DNA of 64,000 nt from JAABVY01 sp964496505 (GCA_964496505.1 CAZBZV010000009.1:1-64000); one strand, 5' to 3'. Positions 1 to 8,734 are shown, numbered from the stretch's first letter. A program made the numbers and translations. The notes: generated from the sequence alone by a model not told the origin.

Positions 1-279
1 GATCGCCACGTCGTCCTCGACAAAGTCGGGACTCCTCGCGATGACGAATATCAATCATTCCGGGTTTATCAACAAGCCCTTCAGATTGGGTTTGTAAGAA
101 TATCGAATGGACCTGTCATTCTGAGCGTAGCGAAGAATCTGATTGATTCGTGAAAGATTCTTCGGTCGCTACGCTCCCTCAGAATGATATGGTCTTGTAT
201 TGGGGCACTCTGAGGAAGAACATGTTGCCATTTTTAAGTGACATTATTATTATCCATATCAAATGAAAGTGGGGATTTC
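1..279. repeat. Non-coding repeat-rich edge region
   Basis: No gene is seen here. Bases 1-47 look like the cut end of a dispersed repeat (on the minus strand it reads CGAGGAGTCCCGAC followed by GACGTGGCGATC). Bases 115-188 are a full copy of the TCATTCTGAG-type palindromic repeat described separately. Bases 61-97 resemble the ends of other repeats in the window (AACAAGCCCT also occurs near 54190). The first real gene starts at 280. Confidence 0.6.
115..188. repeat. TCATTCTGAG palindromic repeat, copy 1
   Basis: The left arm GTCATTCTGAGCGTAGCGAA is mirrored by a right arm ending CCCTCAGAATGAT, with AGATTCTTCGGTCGC between them, so the unit folds into a long hairpin. Other copies lie at 11053-11127, 22545-22618 and 54094-54167. 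About 74 bp, non-coding, MITE/REP-like. No transposase is present in the window. Confidence 0.85.
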
Positions 280-681
280 ATGATTACTAAAAAATATTGC
301 ATTTTGATAATCGGACTTTTATGCGTCTTATCAAGCTCATGTTATCAAGCTTATGATGACATGAAGGAAGAAGATATAATAGGCACCTGGATCAGGACTG
401 AGCATGGTTGTGTGGATAGCCTAATATTCAAATCAGACCATGTGTTTGTGCATAAATATGAAGATACTGATGGGCGCATTCATACAAACCGCAGCACATG
501 GTTTATCAGGAATCCTGGTCGAGTTTTTATGGAAGAGGTGGTCTTCATCTATGGAGGCGGAGGGTGCAGGATTTCGCCTGCTGTGCATAGCTCCTATGTC
601 CTTACAAAATCAATACTTGGAGGTAGCCCTAAGATTTGCATTGATGGGGATTGCGAGTATTATTATGTTAAAGTTGAATAG
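280..681 (+). CDS. Predicted lipoprotein, lipocalin-like small protein
   Basis: A 133-residue exported protein. The chosen ATG at 280 follows AGTGGGG by about six bases and begins a lipoprotein signal (MITKKYC, a hydrophobic core, then the lipobox LSSSC), so the mature protein should start at that Cys and be lipid-anchored. An upstream in-frame start at 238 has no ribosome site and would bury the signal. The body contains GTWIRTEHGC and several beta-strand-like stretches, as in small lipocalin-like GTW domains, but I cannot name a family. Conserved-looking Cys residues (GGGGC, KICIDGDC) may form disulfides. Monocistronic; function unknown. Confidence 0.6.
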   Translation: MITKKYCILIIGLLCVLSSSCYQAYDDMKEEDIIGTWIRTEHGCVDSLIFKSDHVFVHKYEDTDGRIHTNRSTWFIRNPGRVFMEEVVFIYGGGGCRISPAVHSSYVLTKSILGGSPKICIDGDCEYYYVKVE

Positions 682-858
682 TCAATTTTTTTTCGTTCGA
701 CTAAAATAGGTGGCACGCTCAAACTTTATTTGGGCATGACTTTTACTTTGCCAACCAGCCCCAACAATTTCGGGCTGGCCACCCTGCCTGGTTTTGCATA
801 AGTTATACATAGCAGCATGACCTATTCAACCCACATTATCATGTGGGATACCAAATGG

Positions 859-928
859 GGGTGACCCGATCTTCAGATTGGGTTTGGTTAATAACAATGC
901 ACATCCCAAGCTGAAGCTTGGGGCACCC
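859..928. repeat. GGGTGCCCC-family repeat, copy 1
   Basis: A 70-bp unit with terminal inverted ends GGGTGACCC / GGGGCACCC and two internal palindromes, one at each end (GATCTTCAGATTGGG and CCCAAGCTGAAGCTTGGG). The same architecture recurs at 40145-40212 (inverted orientation) and 52300-52365, with a partial copy from 53990. Related longer forms are at 26794-26899 and 39266-39354. Confidence 0.8.
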
Positions 929-944
929 ATGATATTATTTTTAC

Positions 945-982
945 ACAAAAATAAAAAAAGGCATGATCACGGGGATCATGCC
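945..982 (-). terminator. Intrinsic terminator of nfnB
   Basis: On the minus strand an exact stem GGCATGATC / GATCATGCC with a short loop is followed by a run of seven T and more T-rich sequence. It lies 25 bases past the nfnB stop. Confidence 0.85.
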
Positions 983-1006
983 CTACATGTGATATAATAT
1001 CCAGAT

Positions 1007-2479
1007 CTATTTCTTGCTCATGATGTAATCATGAATTGCGCGGGCCGCTTTTTTGCCGGCGCCTGCGGCTAAGATCACTGTCGCGCCGCCTGTTACGATA
1101 TCGCCGCCGGCATATACTCCCTTGCGGGAGGATAACATCTGGTCGTCTTTCACTATAATATTGCCCCATTTGTTGGTCTCCAGACCCGGGGTTGTCTGCG
1201 GAATGAGCGGATTGGATGAGTTCCCGATTGCGATCACTACCGTGTCGACAGGAATCTCGTAATTCGAGCCCTCGATCGGAATCGGACGGCGCCGTCCCGA
1301 GGCATCCGGCTCACCCAGTTCCATCTCAAGGCACTCCATCGCCTTGATCCAGTTCTTCTCATCGCCGATAAAACGGATCGGTGTGGTTAAGAACTTGAAC
1401 TGCACACCCTCCTGCTCGGCGTGATGAATCTCCTCGATACGGGCAGGCATCTCGTTGCGTGATCTGCGGTACACGATATAGCCGTTGTCCGCGCCCAGAC
1501 GAAGAGCGGTACGTACCGAATCCATAGCGGTATTACCGCCGCCCAACACTGCGACATTTTTGCCGGACTTGACCGGTGTGGGAGCTTTGGGGAAATCGAA
1601 TGCACGCATAAGATTGTTGCGTGTCAGATATTCGTTGGCCGAATATACTCCGCCCAGATTCTCGCCGGGGATTCTCATGAAGTTCGGAAGCCCCGCGCCG
1701 GTGCCGATAAAGACCGCGTCAAAACCCTCTTCCTCGAAAAGCTCGTCGATTGATTTGAGCTTGCCGATCACAGTCGAGGTCCTGACCTCCACACCCATCA
1801 ATTTCAGGTAGTCCACTTCGGACTGCACGATTGTCTTGGGAAGCCTGAACTCGGGGATACCGTAAACCAGCACACCGCCTGCCCTGTGCAGAGCCTCGAA
1901 CACGACCACTTTGTGTCCCAGCTTAGCCAGGTCGCCCGCCACTGTAAGCCCGGCCGGACCTGATCCGACAATCGCCACCTTTTTGCCGGTGGATGCCTTA
2001 ATCTCCGGTACTTCTATTTTACCAGCCTCGCGCTCGTAGTCGGCCACGAATCTTTCCAGATGGCCGATTGCAACAGGTTTGCCCTTTTTGCCGAGGATAC
2101 AGACCTGTTCACACTGCTCCTCCTGCGGGCAGACTCGTCCGCATACAGCGGGGAGGGAGTTGGTTTCTTTGATTTTTCGGGCAGACTCCACGAATTTGCC
2201 CTCGGTAATCAGCATTATAAATCCGGGGATATCCACCTCGACCGGACATCCCGGCACGCAGGGCTGCTTTTTGCATTCGAGGCATCTCTGTGCCTCTTTT
2301 ATAGCCAGTTCAGGGGTCAGGCCGTGAGGAACCTCGTTGAAATTTTTCACGCGCTCTTCGGGCTTTTGCTCGGGCATGACCACACGGGGAATTTTACGCC
2401 GGTCTTTTTTCGCTACCTGACCGATTTGCCCTGGCTCTACATACTGTATATCATCTTTTTTCTTCTGCTCGGTTGCCAC
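1007..2479 (-). CDS. nfnB: NfnB-like NADP-dependent ferredoxin oxidoreductase, large subunit
   Basis: 490 residues, the size of NfnB/SudB. With NfnA it forms a flavin-based electron-bifurcating enzyme linking NADPH to NADH plus reduced ferredoxin. The N-terminal Cys motifs CLECKKQPCVPGC (about 66-78) and CGRVCPQEEQCEQVC (about 113-127) bind [4Fe-4S] clusters. An FAD fold starts at VAIVGSGPAGLT (about 169) and an NADPH fold at VAVLGGGNTAMD (about 310), followed by YRRSRNEMPAR. The start is GTG at 2479 with GGAGG six bases upstream. It is the last gene of hbd-ackA-nfnA-nfnB, 27 bases after nfnA. Plain glutamate synthase small subunit is less likely because an NfnA partner is adjacent and no large subunit is present. 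It is a paralogue of DsrL in this window. Confidence 0.88.
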   Translation of the reverse strand: MATEQKKKDDIQYVEPGQIGQVAKKDRRKIPRVVMPEQKPEERVKNFNEVPHGLTPELAIKEAQRCLECKKQPCVPGCPVEVDIPGFIMLITEGKFVESARKIKETNSLPAVCGRVCPQEEQCEQVCILGKKGKPVAIGHLERFVADYEREAGKIEVPEIKASTGKKVAIVGSGPAGLTVAGDLAKLGHKVVVFEALHRAGGVLVYGIPEFRLPKTIVQSEVDYLKLMGVEVRTSTVIGKLKSIDELFEEEGFDAVFIGTGAGLPNFMRIPGENLGGVYSANEYLTRNNLMRAFDFPKAPTPVKSGKNVAVLGGGNTAMDSVRTALRLGADNGYIVYRRSRNEMPARIEEIHHAEQEGVQFKFLTTPIRFIGDEKNWIKAMECLEMELGEPDASGRRRPIPIEGSNYEIPVDTVVIAIGNSSNPLIPQTTPGLETNKWGNIIVKDDQMLSSRKGVYAGGDIVTGGATVILAAGAGKKAARAIHDYIMSKK

Positions 2480-2506
2480 TGTTACCTCCAGCGGGTCATC
2501 TAAAAT

Positions 2507-3382
2507 CTATTTTGACTTTGTTTCCGGTTTGGGTTTCTTCAGGCCTAATCTGCATTTATGCAGGTAATCGTCGTAAGCGATTTTTTCCTGATCCACATAA
2601 AACCCCTGCCTCTGCATCAACTCATCATAATCGACCTTGTGGCCGTCAAAATCGGGACCGTCCACGCAGGCGAATTTGGTTTCACCGCCTATCGATACGC
2701 GGCATCCGCCGCACATCCCGGTACCATCTATCATTATAGGATTAAGCGATACCCAGGTTTCGATATCATATTTCTCCGTCAGCTTGGCCACATTCTTCAT
2801 CATGATAACCGGGCCGATCGCCATGACAAAATCGAGTTTGACGCCGTCATCGATCAGCTTTTGAAGTGCATCGGTCACGAAGCCCTTCATGCCGTACGAG
2901 CCGTCATCGGTAGTAACAATCAGCTCATCTACTGCCTCGCCAACCAGGTCCTCGAGAATGACCAGTTCTTTGTTACGGGCGCCGATGATGCCATAGACTT
3001 TGTTGCCCTCGTCTTTCAATGCACGCGCGATCGGGTTTATTGGCGGGATTCCCACACCTCCGCCGATTACCACACATGTGCCGTATTTTTTGATATGCGT
3101 GGGGAGGCCGAGCGGCCCGACAACATCCATGAACTTCTCGCCAACATCCATCCTGACTATCTCCGCAGTCGACATTCCGACCTCCATCACGACGATGGTC
3201 AGAAGACCTTCCTCGCGGTCGAGATGTCCGATTGACATGGGAATTCTTTCCGAATGGTCATAGGCGCGCAGAATCACGAACTGGCCTGCTTTGGCCTTTT
3301 TCACCAGTTCCGGGGTATAGATTTTGAACATGGTGATTTTCGGGCAGAGCTCCTCTTTGTAGACAATTTCATTTAATTCCAT
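2507..3382 (-). CDS. nfnA: NfnA-like ferredoxin-NADP oxidoreductase, small subunit
   Basis: 291 residues, of the dihydroorotate dehydrogenase electron-transfer subunit/sulfide dehydrogenase family. It is the NAD(H)- and FAD-binding partner of NfnB. The FAD-binding barrel includes RAYDHSERIPMSIG, the NAD site is VVIGGGVGIPPINPIARAL (about 105), and a C-terminal [2Fe-2S] site is suggested by GTGMCGGCRV and KFACVDGP (about 222-245). ATG with an AGGTGAG site just upstream. It starts four bases after the ackA stop, so translation is probably coupled. The role in bifurcation is inferred from the gene pair. Confidence 0.88.
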   Translation of the reverse strand: MELNEIVYKEELCPKITMFKIYTPELVKKAKAGQFVILRAYDHSERIPMSIGHLDREEGLLTIVVMEVGMSTAEIVRMDVGEKFMDVVGPLGLPTHIKKYGTCVVIGGGVGIPPINPIARALKDEGNKVYGIIGARNKELVILEDLVGEAVDELIVTTDDGSYGMKGFVTDALQKLIDDGVKLDFVMAIGPVIMMKNVAKLTEKYDIETWVSLNPIMIDGTGMCGGCRVSIGGETKFACVDGPDFDGHKVDYDELMQRQGFYVDQEKIAYDDYLHKCRLGLKKPKPETKSK

Positions 3383-3386
3383 TTGC

Positions 3387-4619
3387 TCACCTGCTGGATT
3401 GTACCTCTTTATCTTGTACGTTTTTTTCTATTAGATTTTGAGTCTCTCTGGCAATAACCAGTTCCTCGTTGGTCGGAATGACCATTGTTTTCACCCGCGC
3501 ATCAGAAGCGGAAATATCGGATTCTGTTCCCTTTGCAGATCCATTCTTATCCTCGTCGATACCGGCTCCGACCCAGTCCATATTTTCCATGACCTTCGCG
3601 CGCACATCACTAGAATTCTCTCCGATTCCGCCGGTGAATACGATTGCATCCAGACCGCCCATAGCAGCGGTGTACGATCCGATATATTTTTTAATGCGGT
3701 AGCAGTAGGCGTCGAAGGCCAGACGGGCGCGCTCATTGCCCTCACCTTTGGCTTCCAAAAGATCGCGCATATCCGAGGATACCCCGGATATTCCTATTAA
3801 GCCTGAATGCTTGTTCAAAAGTGTACGCGCCTCATGCAGGGAAAGCTCCTCCAGTCCCATTATGCGAAGGATAATTGCAGGGTCCATATCTCCCGAACGG
3901 GTACCCATGATAAGCCCTTCCAGCGGAGTGAAGCCCATAGATGTATCCACCGATTTGCCGTGATTTACAGCCGCAATCGAGGCGCCGTTGCCCAAATGGC
4001 AGGTTATGATATTCATCTCCTCAAAGTTGTGCTCGAGAATCTCGGCCGCACGATGGGCGACATAGTAATGCGAGGTGCCGTGAAAACCGAACCGCCTGAT
4101 CTGGTATTTTTTGTAGAGTATATACGGCAGACCGTAGATATAAGCGTAGTCTGGAATCGTATGATGAAAGGCGGTGTCGAAAACCGCAACCATTGGAAGA
4201 TCGCCCAGGATTTTCTGGCAGGCGGAGATGCCGCGCATATTGTGCGGATTGTGCAGAGGCGCAAGTTCGATCATATTGCGAAGGTGCATCATAACTTCTT
4301 CATTAATCATTGTCGAGGAGGTAAACATCTCGCCGCCGTGAACCACACGATGTCCGACCGCATGTATTTCTGATTTGTCCTTGATCACGCCGTGGTTAGG
4401 GGAGAGGAGGATCGAAACAACATGTTCGATAGCCATAATATGGTCGAGTATATCGCCCGAGACCTTGGTCATCGGCCTGTCATGCGGTTTATGACTGAGT
4501 ACGGCGCCGCTCATTCCGATACGGGTAACATCACCCTTGGCCAGCGGAATACCCTTTTCCATATCAAAAAGCTGATATTTGACCGATGACGATCCGCAGT
4601 TTAGAACCAGTATATTCAT
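3387..4619 (-). CDS. ackA: Acetate kinase
   Basis: 410 residues, the usual length is about 400. Cytoplasmic interconversion of acetyl phosphate plus ADP and acetate plus ATP. Family motifs are complete: NCGSSSVKY at the N-terminus, GHRVVHGGE, the catalytic VFDTAFHHTIP, RRFGFHGTSHYYV, the phosphate loop HLGNGAS, MGTRSGDMDP and TGGIGENS. Its ATG shares one base with the TAA stop of hbd (TAATG), a sign of translational coupling. No phosphotransacetylase gene lies in the window. In this operon it suggests substrate-level ATP formation from acyl-CoA oxidation or fermentation. Confidence 0.95.
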   Translation of the reverse strand: MNILVLNCGSSSVKYQLFDMEKGIPLAKGDVTRIGMSGAVLSHKPHDRPMTKVSGDILDHIMAIEHVVSILLSPNHGVIKDKSEIHAVGHRVVHGGEMFTSSTMINEEVMMHLRNMIELAPLHNPHNMRGISACQKILGDLPMVAVFDTAFHHTIPDYAYIYGLPYILYKKYQIRRFGFHGTSHYYVAHRAAEILEHNFEEMNIITCHLGNGASIAAVNHGKSVDTSMGFTPLEGLIMGTRSGDMDPAIILRIMGLEELSLHEARTLLNKHSGLIGISGVSSDMRDLLEAKGEGNERARLAFDAYCYRIKKYIGSYTAAMGGLDAIVFTGGIGENSSDVRAKVMENMDWVGAGIDEDKNGSAKGTESDISASDARVKTMVIPTNEELVIARETQNLIEKNVQDKEVQSSR

Positions 4620-5503
4620 TATTCGCCCTCCTTTATTCGGTTGCCCTCAGCGTCATATTTAAAAAAGCCCTGTCCTGTTTTCACACCCAGTTGTCCGGCA
4701 CGAACCATCTTCCTCAAAAGCGGGCAGGGATTGTATTTATGCTCGGAAAGCTCATGCAGAAGGTTTTCCATCCAGCTCATAACCTCGTCCAGGCCCATCA
4801 TATCCGCCAGGCTAAGGGGACCCATATTAAATCCGAACCCGAGCTTCATGGCATTATCGATATCATCTGCAGAAGCGATTCCCTCCATGAGAACATGCAT
4901 AGCTTCGTTTAAGAAAGGCACGATAATACGCGTGGTGACATATCCCGGATATTCGTGTACCATGACAGGCGTTTTGTTCAGGCTGGAGGTAAATTCCTTG
5001 ATGATCTCAACAGTCTTTTCAGATGTTTTCAGGCCGCGTACGATTTCCACCAACGGCACCTTGTGCACTGGGTTTAAGAAATGAAGGCCGATTATGCAGT
5101 CGGGACGTGAGGTCGAGGCGGCCAGCTCGGTGATTGAAAGGGTAGAGGTGTTCGAAACCAGAATCGTACCCGACTGGCAGATATTATCCAAATGAGCAAG
5201 CAGAAGTTTTTTGGCCTCGAGATCCTCCTGAATAGCCTCGATTACCATCGGAACCTGCTTGGCGGGTTTATAATCTCCGGCAGGTGTTATTCTGGCCAGA
5301 ATGGCCTTTTTTTCCGATTCGGTAATTCCCCAGCGCTCGATTTCTTTGTCGAGCTTGTCGGAGATTTCATCATAAGCTTTGTTGGCAAGATGAAGGTCCT
5401 TGTCTATCAGGATAACATCTGTGCCGGTGGCGGATACTACGCGGGCAATCCCCTGACCCATTACACCGCCTCCGATAATTACAACTTTATTTATAGATGC
5501 CAT
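4619..5503 (-). CDS. hbd: 3-hydroxybutyryl-CoA dehydrogenase
   Basis: 294 residues, matching the short 3-hydroxyacyl-CoA dehydrogenase family. It oxidises or reduces 3-hydroxyacyl-CoA with NAD(P). The Rossmann motif VVIIGGGVMGQGIARV is at the N-terminus. The substrate-site segment STLSIT and catalytic GLHFLNPVH (His near 140) are present, and the C-terminal helical domain carries GFGFNMGPLSLADMMGLD and LGVKTGQGFFKY. It is first in the operon hbd-ackA-nfnA-nfnB. The co-encoded bifurcating NfnAB suggests the reducing equivalents are exchanged between NADH, NADPH and ferredoxin. Confidence 0.92.
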   Translation of the reverse strand: MASINKVVIIGGGVMGQGIARVVSATGTDVILIDKDLHLANKAYDEISDKLDKEIERWGITESEKKAILARITPAGDYKPAKQVPMVIEAIQEDLEAKKLLLAHLDNICQSGTILVSNTSTLSITELAASTSRPDCIIGLHFLNPVHKVPLVEIVRGLKTSEKTVEIIKEFTSSLNKTPVMVHEYPGYVTTRIIVPFLNEAMHVLMEGIASADDIDNAMKLGFGFNMGPLSLADMMGLDEVMSWMENLLHELSEHKYNPCPLLRKMVRAGQLGVKTGQGFFKYDAEGNRIKEGE

Positions 5504-5831
5504 AAGATCCTCATGAATAAGGTTTCAAATTCCCGATACTTAAAATACTCGTTTTATCGGGATTTTGAATATACACTATCGGGCATATATTTCAAGATAA
5601 TTTGCCCGATTTCGGCCATAAATCGGCCATAGAATGACTCAATTAATTCAAATCTTTTTCCCGCGCAATCAGGTAAAATACCCATTTTTAACCCCTTTAT
5701 GTTTAATACTTTGTTACGGTATAAGCCCCTTTTTCTATGGGAATAATTGTGTTAGATAAAATAAATAAAAAAAGGCCGTCCGGTATGACGACCCTTTGGT
5801 GAATTTATCCCTGGAACTGCCCCAGGTCAGC
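5504..5831. other. Intergenic region
   Basis: 328 bases between two minus-strand genes. The part next to hbd presumably carries its promoter, but no clear -35/-10 pair stands out. The far end holds the intrinsic terminator at 5767-5793. No small gene is evident. Confidence 0.5.
5767..5793 (-). terminator. Intrinsic terminator after the 5832-6341 gene
   Basis: On the minus strand the stem GGTCGTC / GGACGGCC (one mismatch) is followed by seven T. Confidence 0.7.
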
Positions 5832-6341
5832 TTAGAATTTTACCACATCAAGATGGGAATATGTCTTGGGATAATGCCAGCCCAGATTGTCCTTGGCCCA
5901 TTCCTTGAATTCGTCCAGCCTGAAGCGGTTTTTGCGCACCTCCCATGATCCGGCATGGAAGTACTTATAGATATACTCCGGAAAATACAATGAATTATAG
6001 ACACTGGTCAGCTTATCCAGATATTCATTGGAGAGTTCCGGATTTCTCTTTTTCATATTAATCCAGTATTCCGCCAAACGTTTGCGGCAGTCCAGCTCTT
6101 CTTTGTAGGTGAAACGGTATTCCTTTTCATCAGGAAATGTCTTAAAGAACAGCTCTTTGCGCCACTCCTTCTTGAACTTGGCGTATTCCCGCCAGGCGGA
6201 GAGCGCATGAGGATCGTCCATAACCTCCTCGGAGATCACGACTTTGTAGAGAACCGGCCCATCATCAGCTTTTGCAGGCTGATATGTGAAGATGACCAGA
6301 ATAAAAATGATTCCGATTAACATAAAATTGAAGTTTCTCAT
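5832..6341 (-). CDS. Exported hypothetical protein, charged and aromatic-rich
   Basis: 169 residues from the ATG at 6341, which has GGAG about 11 bases upstream. It opens with a signal peptide (MRNFNFMLIG, a hydrophobic core, then PAKADDG). A longer in-frame start at 6383 would put charged residues before the signal and is not preferred. The mature protein is rich in Lys, Glu, Trp and Tyr and looks mostly helical (WREYAKFKKEWRKELFF, RKRLAEYWINMKKRNPEL). I do not recognise a family. It is monocistronic with its own terminator. Confidence 0.6.
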   Translation of the reverse strand: MRNFNFMLIGIIFILVIFTYQPAKADDGPVLYKVVISEEVMDDPHALSAWREYAKFKKEWRKELFFKTFPDEKEYRFTYKEELDCRKRLAEYWINMKKRNPELSNEYLDKLTSVYNSLYFPEYIYKYFHAGSWEVRKNRFRLDEFKEWAKDNLGWHYPKTYSHLDVVKF

Positions 6342-6469
6342 AATTTTACCCGCTCCATTTATTCCACATTCACTATATATCATCGGAATTAAAGGGGCTA
6401 TGATTCAGTGCAGACTGAGGATAAATTTCAAACAGGCTTATGCAAATGTTATACAGGTCTGAAATCTGT

Positions 6470-6498
6470 TTGCACAATAAGGGTTAATGGGCTATACT
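6470..6498 (+). promoter_or_regulatory. Putative sigma-70 promoter of the ABC exporter pair
   Basis: TTGCAC at 6470, a 17-base spacer and TATACT at 6493. The predicted start of transcription is only a few bases before the ATG at 6512, so the leader would be very short. Confidence 0.5.
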
Positions 6499-6511
6499 AT
6501 TAGGTTGAGCT

Positions 6512-7225
6512 ATGGCAGAAGATAACGGTTTTAGTTTCAGGCTTGAAAATGTCTCCTACAATTCCGGAGGAGTTTCGCTCCTGCAGGAGATAAATCTGGC
6601 ATTCGAACATAACTGCGTTACGCTGGTAACCGGGCCTTCCGGCTCCGGCAAGAGCACCCTTTTACGCCTGATGGGGATGCTGATATCCCCATCCTCCGGT
6701 CAGATATTTTACGAGGGAAAGAATCTCGACGATTTCGATCCGAGTGAGTACCGTTCGAAAGCCGTTATGGTGGGGCAAAAAACATACCTGACAGAGGGCA
6801 CTGTGCTGGATAACCTGATGCTGCCCTTTAAGCTTAAGCATAACAGAGAAAGGGAAGTATCGGAGGAGACTTTTGTCGGATACCTGAGCCGGTTCGGCCT
6901 TGATCGGGAGTTTCTCTCCAAAAAAAGCAAAAAGATATCCGGGGGTGAGGCCCAGAGAATGGGACTGGTGCGGGCTCTGGCGTTAAATCCTGAGACTCTT
7001 CTTCTGGACGAACCCACCTCGGCTCTTGATATATCCTCGGAAGAACAGGTGGTAAATCTTCTACGAGAAAACAAAAAAACCAGTAATATTATCGTGGTAG
7101 CCCATTCCCCTGCATACCTGGATCTGGCTGACCGGGCGATTGTCCTGAAAAATGGCAAGTTGGCAAACTGCAAGCAAAGCATGACATCCGCCGAATTGAA
7201 GGATTGCCTGGAGGGACGAATATGA
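6512..7225 (+). CDS. ABC transporter ATP-binding protein, FetA (YbbL)-like
   Basis: 237 residues. A single nucleotide-binding domain with Walker A GPSGSGKST (about 41), signature SGGEAQRMG (about 143), Walker B LLLDEPTSALD and the switch His in VVAHSP. It powers the membrane partner encoded immediately downstream, whose ATG overlaps this stop (ATGA). In E. coli the FetA/FetB pair is linked to iron export and peroxide resistance. The same role here is inferred only from gene pairing and partner family. Confidence 0.8.
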   Translation: MAEDNGFSFRLENVSYNSGGVSLLQEINLAFEHNCVTLVTGPSGSGKSTLLRLMGMLISPSSGQIFYEGKNLDDFDPSEYRSKAVMVGQKTYLTEGTVLDNLMLPFKLKHNREREVSEETFVGYLSRFGLDREFLSKKSKKISGGEAQRMGLVRALALNPETLLLDEPTSALDISSEEQVVNLLRENKKTSNIIVVAHSPAYLDLADRAIVLKNGKLANCKQSMTSAELKDCLEGRI

Positions 7226-8007
7226 GCTCGCCCGGTATACAGGAAATATCACTGGTGCGGATGGCGGTATGCTATCTGCTCTTTCTGGTCTCATTTCTCT
7301 TGATGTTCTACCACAGAATGAATCTGAGTAAAGACGCTATCATATCAACACTGCGCATGACCGTCCAGCTCGTTATTGCCGGACTCGTGCTTAAATACGT
7401 TTTCCAGTTTAATTACTGGTATGTCGTCCTGTTCGTACTGCTTTTCATGCTCTTTTTCGGAGTGCAGACAATTATGGGACGGACTGGGATCAAAATCAAA
7501 AAGACCTTTCCCTACCTTTTTTTAAGCATGTTTATCGGATGCGGCGGTACCCTTGTATTTTTTATCTTTGCGGTTGTGGGACAGCAGCCGTGGTATGACG
7601 CCCGCTACCTGATTCCCCTTTTCGGAATGATAGTGGGCAATTCCATGAATGGTTGCGCGCTTGCTCTTGAACGCTATGTCACCGGGATTCATGAGAATCG
7701 CGATGCTGTCGAGGCACTTCTTTCATTTGGCGGTACGCCGGCCGAGGCTACCCGTGACAACTTCCTCAAGGCTTTCCGGGCATCTCTCCTGCCGACCTTT
7801 GCCTCTATGACCGGGATGGGTGTGGTTTTTCTTCCGGGTATGATGACCGGCCAGATCTTGACCGGCGCAGAGCCCTTGCTGGCGGTCAGATATCAGATTG
7901 CAATCATGCTTGCAATTCTGGGCTCTGTAATTTTCTCGGTCTTTCTGATCCTTAAACTCGAAACCACCCTTTTATTCAATAAAAGGGATCAGTTGATAGA
8001 GTTCTGA
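7222..8007 (+). CDS. FetB (UPF0014/YbbM)-like membrane permease
   Basis: 261 residues from the ATG at 7222, which has GGAGGG six bases upstream and overlaps the ATPase stop by four bases. About seven hydrophobic segments. The family hallmark region follows LIPLFGMIVGNSMNGCALAL and continues with RDAVEALLSFGGTPAEA and LLPTFASMTGMGVVFLPGMM. It is the permease half of the FetAB-type exporter. It ends 14 bases from the stop of a convergent operon. Confidence 0.82.
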   Translation: MSSPGIQEISLVRMAVCYLLFLVSFLLMFYHRMNLSKDAIISTLRMTVQLVIAGLVLKYVFQFNYWYVVLFVLLFMLFFGVQTIMGRTGIKIKKTFPYLFLSMFIGCGGTLVFFIFAVVGQQPWYDARYLIPLFGMIVGNSMNGCALALERYVTGIHENRDAVEALLSFGGTPAEATRDNFLKAFRASLLPTFASMTGMGVVFLPGMMTGQILTGAEPLLAVRYQIAIMLAILGSVIFSVFLILKLETTLLFNKRDQLIEF

Positions 8008-8020
8008 TCCCCCTTTGACC

Positions 8021-8440
8021 TTATTCGCAATAAATATGAACTTTTTCGCCACCGGTACTTTCGACATCAACCGAAAGATCAGATAAGGCCTCAATCAGTT
8101 CCTCAATCGAGTCCGCATTGATATCGTTAAAGTCGAAATTAACGCCTTTTTCCTTGAGGGCGCCGTCGATTTTGCCCTGGGCCTCATCGGGAAGCAGGGA
8201 TTTGAGTTTTATTCCCGCTCTCAGAAGGGCCATCGGCACACGGATATTCACCTGGTCTCCCTGATCTCCATCACTAACCACTACCCTCAGATATTTGGGC
8301 GATTTGCGCGTGATACCTTTGTCTTCAGAAGCAGGCTCTCCACCGCTATCGCCGATAGCATTCAAAAGCTTCTCGGCCTGTTCGACATTGATCTTGCCCT
8401 CGGCCAGCATATTCAGTATCTGAGTTCTGTCTTTACTCAT
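8021..8440 (-). CDS. SHOCT-like/YvlB-LiaX N-terminal domain protein
   Basis: 139 residues. The N-terminal 30 residues (RTQILNMLAEGKINVEQAEKLL) are the short helical repeat seen at the start of YvlB/LiaX-type proteins and at the end of DUF2089 proteins. The rest (PKYLRVVVSDGDQGDQVNIRVP, then LLPDEAQGKIDGALKEKG) is also typical of this group. It is last of a three-gene operon (DUF2089 regulator, membrane protein, this protein). By analogy with LiaX/PspC-type systems it may sense envelope stress, but that is inference. Confidence 0.6.
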   Translation of the reverse strand: MSKDRTQILNMLAEGKINVEQAEKLLNAIGDSGGEPASEDKGITRKSPKYLRVVVSDGDQGDQVNIRVPMALLRAGIKLKSLLPDEAQGKIDGALKEKGVNFDFNDINADSIEELIEALSDLSVDVESTGGEKVHIYCE

Positions 8441-8452
8441 TTTGAATCTCCT

Positions 8453-8734
8453 TTATAGAAAATTAACATATACGTTATCATTAGAACCTTTCACATCAAA
8501 CCTCAGCCCGCGCATGTTGCAGATCAGATTGAAAATCAGCGGAAATGCCAGAATAATCTTTTTGCCCTTGCCCGAGGGCCATAGGATCAGGGACACTATC
8601 AAAACCAAAGGAAGGAGGAGAATTGAAATAACCAACATAAACGGCCACATCAGAAACAGCGGAAGCCAGAGGCCGATTTTCTTTCTTCCCGCCTCCATAA
8701 TTCTGATTCTTAGAATTAACGGTGGATATATCAT
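8453..8734 (-). CDS. Small two-segment membrane protein
   Basis: 93 residues. A hydrophobic stretch GLWLPLFLMWPFMLVISILL and following residues form one or two membrane helices, then a short tail with MRGLRFDVKGSNDNVYV. Its ATG overlaps the stop of the upstream DUF2089 gene by four bases, and it sits 12 bases before the SHOCT-like gene. No named family recognised. Probably the membrane component of the same envelope-response operon. Confidence 0.6.
   Translation of the reverse strand: MIYPPLILRIRIMEAGRKKIGLWLPLFLMWPFMLVISILLLPLVLIVSLILWPSGKGKKIILAFPLIFNLICNMRGLRFDVKGSNDNVYVNFL

Larger units (their letters stand above)
682..1006. other. Intergenic region with repeat element and terminator
   Basis: 325 bases without a gene. 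It holds a GGGTGACCC...GGGGCACCC element at 859-928 and the intrinsic terminator of the minus-strand nfnB gene at 945-982. A short inverted pair AACCCACATTATCATGTGGG near 829-848 is a weak hairpin. Nothing else is recognised. Confidence 0.6.

Noticed and set aside
238..279. Longer N-terminus for the lipoprotein at 280
   Set aside because: The upstream part lacks a ribosome site and would place 14 residues before an otherwise perfect lipoprotein signal.
1007..2479. Annotation as glutamate synthase small subunit (gltD)
   Set aside because: The adjacent NfnA-type subunit and the absence of a gltB-like gene make NfnB the better call.
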